Below are positions 58,201 to 64,000 of a DNA stretch of 64,000 bases, in pieces. How positions within the stretch are numbered: position 1 is the first letter of the stretch; every line of letters begins with the position of its first letter. The stretch spans positions 1 to 64,000 of the forward strand of contig WBVU01000009.1 in NCBI GenBank assembly GCA_009192285.1, in the 5' to 3' direction. A program made the position numbers and the translations under genes. This stretch comes from Morchella semilibera (Eukaryota; Ascomycota; Pezizomycetes; Pezizales; Morchellaceae). The notes below the pieces were generated by a model. It had not been told where the DNA came from, searched no databases, and saw only the letters and a program-made list of their open reading frames with translations.

Positions 58201-61200
58201 CCCCAATAAGGAGTCTTTACCCCCCCCCCCGATGTTCGACGTGATCCCAGATCTCAATGTCATAAAGCCAGATACTGGTAGGTGGGAGTTAATATACGAA
58301 CAATTAACGAGGGTAGTTACACGGAATGTACTCAGGTATCCCTGGTTCCTTCTCCTTGAACTCATGCTCACGCCCCTAGTACGATCTTGCCACATTTCAG
58401 TATGGCATGTAGGAACTGCTTGGTATTCACAAGTACCCGAAAATGCAGCTACGTTGCATTGGTGTGTTCCCCTCTTTTAGTCCAATAGCAATTGCATCTC
58501 AGGACTTGCATATTCGGGTAATTCATACCTGCCGCGAGTACATACTCTACATCCATACCTCGGCCACCACTTCATTTTCTTTCCCCCCCATGTCACGCAG
58601 AGAACACTCTAGAGCGCTTCTCTGCAGACAGATATCTGATACGGGGTTATCCGTACCTTCCTCATTCGTAATCACCAAATCACTAATACCTAGGCGATTT
58701 TCTTTTCTTTTTCTTGACCTCCTGATAGACATCACACCGCACCACGAACGAAGAAAAAGGATGACATGTGCCCAGTCCAGGCCGTCTACCACAATTTCCA
58801 GTAAAGAACCTAGAATCAATGAGCTTATTCACGGACTTGACGGGAGGACATTAGCATTTCATTCATAAAAGAGTTCCGGAAGTTACCCCGTCAATACTTT
58901 TTTTTTTTTTCTTTTCAAAAGCTTGTCCGAATCTAGAGCACGGTCCAAGTGGTATGGTACTGACTCAACTTGTAACACGATCTGTTAGTATGCGTGCAAG
59001 GACCGGTTTGAAATTGGACTACAAAAAATCCATTGACAATTGTTTCTCGGCTAACAAATGCTTTGTCGCACATACCGGGTTTGGATGTCATGACTATTTG
59101 AATGCGTTTTGATGGATAAGAGTAGAGAATAATGTACATGTAATCACAACACAAGACAGTTCCACCCGAGTTTATATTGAGGGATACATCATATTTGAGG
59201 CGATCAAACAGTGCTCATGAAACACTTTTGTGATCAATAGGTATCACTAGGACAATTCCTGGTAACCAAGTTGAAAAACCCATCAACATGGTACCAACGC
59301 CTCCAATATGCAATTCCGCAGAAAGTAATCACTTTGGTGCCGTAGAGTGCATACATGCTGCAGCCGAGTCGCCCCCATGCGCTAATAAACGAGCCTTCGA
59401 GCCTTAGAGTTGCTCGATATCGCAATTACGGCCTCACCACCGCTTCTAGTCCAAGTTGCGCCTTCTTTGATTCGTCATTGTTATTTTTCTACACTCACAC
59501 TTTGAGCAGCTAGAGTACTGCATGGATTATTAAAATAATATTGGTCGTAGCCGGTACTGTCGCCGTCGCCGTCGAATCCTTGAAGGTATCCTACACCCCG
59601 AGTCACCCAGCCGGCCAGTGATCGCCTTTGTATGGCTTTATACGGGTGCTAATATAGTCTATCGGACGAAATATTAGATTCTACCTCAGAAAGAAGTATG
59701 GCCAGCTATGGTTGGTGCCTATCCTCCCATCAACCAATCACACAAGCAGAAAAAGACTCTGGAGTCTTTTGCGCAAAGGGCCTACTATATACCAAACCTC
59801 AAGCAGCCATCACGATCAATCTAAAAAGTCAGAAAATGGTATGGTTAACTAACTCTAGGAACTATGCAGGCTTTGCTATAAGGTCACGTCAGAGCTGTCG
59901 TTGTCTTTGCGCAATATACATCTATATGTTCTATTGGAAGTGAAGATAAGGTGTAGGAGCAGTTTAAGTTATACATGCATCATGCGGCCAATGATTTGAT
60001 GTTAGGATTATAAAACAACATGTACCCCTCATGCTCATGATCAGTCAGCAATAAATACATGTAGTATTCTTGAGAAGCACTTTGATGTATAGGGATTTAT
60101 AAAGTCATGCTGTATATTTTACTACTCATCTGTTACTTTACTCATATAAAGGTGTAACGCAACCATATCGGAAATGCAGATCTAAAATATGTACATGTAG
60201 GTAAGTACATGTACATCCTTATACCGTGCTTCTACTTTTGAGTAACCACCCCCCCCAAAAGAACCAACCATCAGCGCAACGGGTAATATAATCTCCAGTA
60301 CTGTGGGGGCTAGCAACGCCGCTCACCATAAATAAGTCTATAAATGCTTCTAAGATGCATGTTGCTATGCGTTAGCTTTTGATTGTACATATACTTCTGG
60401 CCCGCAATACAAACCGCTTGATTGATTTGATCAATTGAATCGAATCGGGTCCGGATTCCATTTGACATTTCCGACCAAAAATGGACCTGCATATTCTGGC
60501 CATGGCCCACTTCTGGTTTAATAGTGGAACCAATGCAAGATGCAGAAGTACTGTACCTAATGAAACCGATGCCTGCATTTTCGAGTACATATGTACTGCA
60601 GCTGTACTGTAGATCTACCGGTTGCTCAGCATATTGGTGCAGTTGCTCCATAGACGTAGAGATAGTAAATAGATAAAGTGGCGTGATAATGGGTGATACC
60701 CCCCACCCTTTACTTTACGCCATGACTTCGTGCAGTCTCTTTGATTATCCTTGATATCGATCCCTTAATCGGGTGAAACAAAATCCCACCTTTCGGTATG
60801 TTAACTGTACAATGACTGGCATGACGTGACAGGAGAAAAAGCCTTGTATGCATATTGGATAATTTTCCCGGCCCACATATACGTTTATATGATGTTCCGG
60901 GTTGACTTTATTTGGGGCCTTCGACCAGCACTAGCTAGCGAGTGAAATCCCACATTAACGGGTACTGGGAAACAAAGTATGGTACCGAAAATATGTCGGG
61001 CCGGATCTAATATAACTTGTATCTCATATTCCACACTTTTACATTGACATGGGTAATGTATTCTGACTTGACAGACCACCATCTAATCAATCTCAGTTCA
61101 TCTGATTACGGGTACGTTTGGGTGACCAGACAGATTATACAATTCATTTGCTTTCCGAGCGCCTGCCCCAGTTTTTATTCCGACCGTCGTCTGAGATCGC

Positions 61201-62440
61201 TAACTGTCGTAATTTTATTATACAAGTATTATACAATCTCTAAATATATCACATCATTGACTAGACTAATATAATCAGGCTTACTTACTAGTAAGTGAAT
61301 ACATGTATATATCGTAAACACTTTCTCTAACCCTATATATATTAGTAGATCATGAATTATAACAATACATATATCGATCCTATACATAAGGAGCACTACT
61401 ACTCCTTGGCCGCCGGCTTGTTATCTTCCTGGAATCTTACCTTTCGCTGATCTAGAACATGCCACGGCGGACTTGAGTACAGATTAGTACAAAATTGTAA
61501 AGATATATGTAGGTACCTGTTGTTTCAAGAAAATCACTCGGCATTTCGTTACGAACTTGCGATTTGATTTTACGCCATGTCTACTTTGAGCGTTCGTGTT
61601 TTTCCTAAGGGGTTAACCTGTGCCGCTGATCGGCTGTATGTATGCATATATGCAGGGACCAGTAATTTATTGCAGCTGTGATCACCGATCTCAAAATATT
61701 AGCTGAAACGAGACCATCAAAAGTTGACCATGTCCGGCCCGCACTCTTCTTTGAGAATCAGCCTCACGGCTGTTCGGGCCCCGGGATAAATGTTGAGTAT
61801 ATATCGGACTTGCGCGCCAAGCGCCAATGTACGAGTTTTAAGGTACTACAAGTATTATACTCTAAATCCATGCACTCGGTAGAATTATATTATTCAGTCA
61901 AGCACACACGTAAAAAATATATCTACAGCCAGTCAAGATCCTAAAGGCCTAGACCTAGGGCTTGATTCCGCTTAAAAGACCGAAAAATTGATAGAAGCCA
62001 TACATATTGTAGTTAAGTAACTTCTAGCGGACTAATTAAAATAGTCGATACGTACATGTATATATAATCAGTATTGTATCGCCACCATAACCAAGCGAAA
62101 GAACAAAGATTACATAACACCGGAGAGGAGACGATAGGAATTTATCCTTTTTTTTTTTCCTTCCTTAGAGACTCTGTTTTGTCGGCGGTCTTCAACGTTG
62201 AGTACTATAAGTGGCCTTAAGTGGTATATACATGTACTGACCGTTAGTATCTATGCGTTGACTTATCCTGTCTCTTGGCATGTGTGCGCTTACTACATGT
62301 AGGATAAGTGGATAGAAGTTTCCTTCAATATTACGGATGATGATGTGCGTATATGTATGTGCATAACTGTGGTGTCTACCGACTTGTTTGAAAGGTTAGA
62401 TATGTATCTAGAGGTTAATGGCGGTATGTATAGTTCTTAT

Positions 62441-62501
62441 TCAAAAGTCCCGGGGCAACGCAACTATGAGTTGCTACGGGGACCTGTCCCGGGATTTTTG
62501 A
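62441..62501. repeat. perfect-ended hairpin with CCCGGG stems
   Basis: TCAAAAGTCCCGGG at the left and its near-perfect inverse CCCGGGATTTTTGA at the right enclose a second inverted pair, GCAAC/GTTGC. The nested dyad spans 61 bp and is GC-rich in AT-rich surroundings. It could be a structured RNA, an element tip or a protein-binding dyad. Confidence 0.5.
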
Positions 62502-63837
62502 CATGGAGATATACTTGGTACGACCGAGTGTGGTGCGCCAAGCCTGCTACAGTAGAAATAATGCAACATGCGAGTGATTCGTCATGAGGCTAGATACTAG
62601 TTCTTTCAATCCAACTCTAAACACGTACGTGGGCATACTAATTAAAGGGGCTTATTTACAAGCGAAAAAAAAACCTGGGACTGTCAACGTGGTATATAGA
62701 TATCAAGATAGATCAATAAATTTATAATTTAGCCTCCGTAATTAACGAGATCACGAGCTATATGATCTATTATTCCACTCCGTAAAAGTATCAAATTCGT
62801 TGTCTAGCTATACACAGTCATTTAGACACATCCATCTAACCTCTAGCTTCAATGCATATTCTACGTCGTTCTGGGTTGGGTTCATATCACCTACATATCT
62901 TTTGTGAGCTAGAATTTCCGTCAGATCTAGGACAGAAAAAGGAAATTGAGGAAGTAGCTCTGTTAGCAGTAATGCGTTTTCATGTGCTTTATAGTTAGGT
63001 TACTTTCAATGACAGGCACAAGGTTGTAGACCCTTAAGAAACCCTCATATATATATACAGGTATTACATGTAATGATAGAACCAGCCACTTATAAAAACA
63101 GTGATTGCCCAGTTCACACCAATAGTTAATTTTAGATCTGCATGAAGCTCGATATCCCCCTCCTCCCCAGACCACCATTGAAGCAAAACCAACGGAGGAA
63201 TAAGACAGTCTCATGTTTGTAATTAACCTTATCGTAGGCTTCCGCCGGCTTGGAAGAGATTTTGGTGCTCCTAGCTAGGGGCTGACCGAAATCTGGGCTC
63301 ACTGCCCTTTTTAACATGCGCCTCCGAGGAAACAGCCAGCGTCATTTTGTCCCTGCTGTTTGTCAATTTCCGTGTTCGGTAGCGCCGAATATTACATGTG
63401 TTCAACAGCATGGGCCGAATTATAGAAATCTTTGATGTCAACAATGACCCCGAAGTCACATGTTGCCATTGTTCAGTCGCAAACATATAAAAATGTCTCT
63501 TAGAACCAGGGGGATCTCGAAAGTCATGAGGGAAATAATCAGACAGCTACAGGCGAGATAAAACCTGAGGATATAATAGTGCCAGAATCCTTCAAGAGCT
63601 GCAACCAACTCTACAAGTTAGGCAAGGCTGACCGACCCTTTGAAATATATCCCCTCATGACCAAGTTGCGCCGCGCCTCCTCCGGCCGGCCAAAAGGAAA
63701 AAATGAAACTTTTTTGAAGGTGCCCCCTTAAGTTTGCTCATCCCTTACTCCGTACGTAAACGAGACATACAGTCTCATGTATATAAGGACTTAATACCAA
63801 AGTGAGATTTAACTCAACAATTATGAACTCCTTTTTC

Positions 63838-63859
63838 TATATATATATATATATATATA
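63838..63859. repeat. (TA)n microsatellite
   Basis: About eleven AT dinucleotides in a row. Confidence 0.9.
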
Positions 63860-64000
63860 CCCAGCAGACTGAGGAGTACTAGAGGATATTAACATTAATT
63901 CTCACCTACAGCAAGCTTAAGTACATGCAGCTATGATAAGCTTGCAATTGGGCATCGCCGACTCGTATTCCCCTGAGAGTACATGTATGTAGTTAGACTC

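Larger units (their letters stand above)
685..63987. repeat. dispersed 8-bp palindrome TACATGTA, about 47 copies
   Basis: Hand scan found copies starting at 685, 2154, 2644, 2701, 2846, 3340, 4052, 9502, 9688, 9957, 10476, 15176, 15186, 15208, 17641, 21029, 21073, 22095, 25624, 28927, 29992, 30039, 30045, 30515, 33133, 34424, 34460, 37034, 37700, 37710, 41071, 41685, 42317, 43278, 49311, 57746, 57829, 59135, 60056, 60192, 60206, 61300, 62053, 62229, 62294, 63065 and 63980. Only the first lies in an exon of a firm gene. The wider form is often GTACATGTAG or GTACATGTAC. Function unknown. Confidence 0.9.
52908..64000. other. intergenic or gene-free, 11 kb
   Basis: No gene I can support. The longest frame (57890-58480, 196 codons) has no domain, intron support or codon bias. 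TACATGTA becomes dense at the right end: 57746, 57829, 59135, 60056, 60192, 60206, 61300, 62053, 62229, 62294, 63065 and 63980. Simple repeats and one hairpin are listed separately. The base composition becomes AT-richer after about 60000. Confidence 0.5.

Noticed and set aside
57890-58480. 196-codon plus-strand frame
   Set aside because: No domain, no codon bias, and it contains a C10 run and TA-rich sequence; probably chance.
60310-60651. 113-codon minus frame
   Set aside because: No signal peptide, domain or codon bias; a second overlapping frame is also open.
1-64000. Retroelement coding regions, long terminal repeats, CRISPR arrays, rRNA genes, telomere repeats
   Set aside because: None was recognised by eye; single poly(A)/poly(T) runs have no element body beside them.

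Overview
The window looks like nuclear DNA of a filamentous ascomycete (Pezizomycotina). Genes are sparse and separated by long non-coding stretches. Introns are short (about 45-105 nt) with GT..AG ends and CTRAC/CTAAC-like branch sites. The gene set is fungal: a URA3-type OMP decarboxylase, a DUF6594 membrane protein, a Zn(II)2Cys6 regulator, a GPI-anchored PEBP-family protein and small secreted proteins. A gene-poor genome such as those of Pezizomycetes would fit, but the sequence alone does not fix the class.

Layout. 1-1675: 3' part of a four-exon unknown gene (+). 1676-4273: non-coding, with two small inverted-repeat transposons. 4274-6136: proline/histidine-rich UBA-domain protein (-). 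6140-9150: about 3 kb of strand-asymmetric polypyrimidine sequence. 10262-10603: possible gene fragment. 11658-14778: coiled-coil protein (+). 17798-19449: DUF6594 protein (-). 22007-22557: a pogo-like MITE next to a broken small coding relic. 26176-27054: OMP decarboxylase (+). 28389-32420: decayed repeat cluster around a 341-bp MITE. 33773-33873: intron-containing tRNA-Lys(UUU). 34728-35066: small secreted protein (+). 36479-37006: secreted or membrane Cys-rich protein (-). 38493-38642: foldback element. 38878-40247: GPI-anchored PEBP-like glycoprotein (-). 46411-48809: seven-exon Zn(II)2Cys6 regulator (-). 51180-52907: five-exon TauD/TfdA dioxygenase (-). 52908-64000: no gene I can support.

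The genes do not form one obvious pathway. The closest thing to a functional pair is the Zn(II)2Cys6 regulator and the dioxygenase, which are neighbours on the same strand about 2.4 kb apart. OMP decarboxylase and tRNA-Lys are housekeeping genes. The secreted proteins stand alone in repeat-rich surroundings.

Two window-wide patterns stand out. First, the 8-bp palindrome TACATGTA occurs about 47 times by hand count, where roughly one is expected by chance, and all but one copy lie outside exons. Second, four otherwise good genes each carry one or two single-base frameshifts, every one at a homopolymer run. This looks more like assembly error than gene death. Several TA-flanked inverted-repeat elements, typical of Tc1/mariner/pogo-derived MITEs, populate the intergenic DNA. 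I found no complete transposase, retroelement coding region, CRISPR array or convincing biosynthetic cluster.
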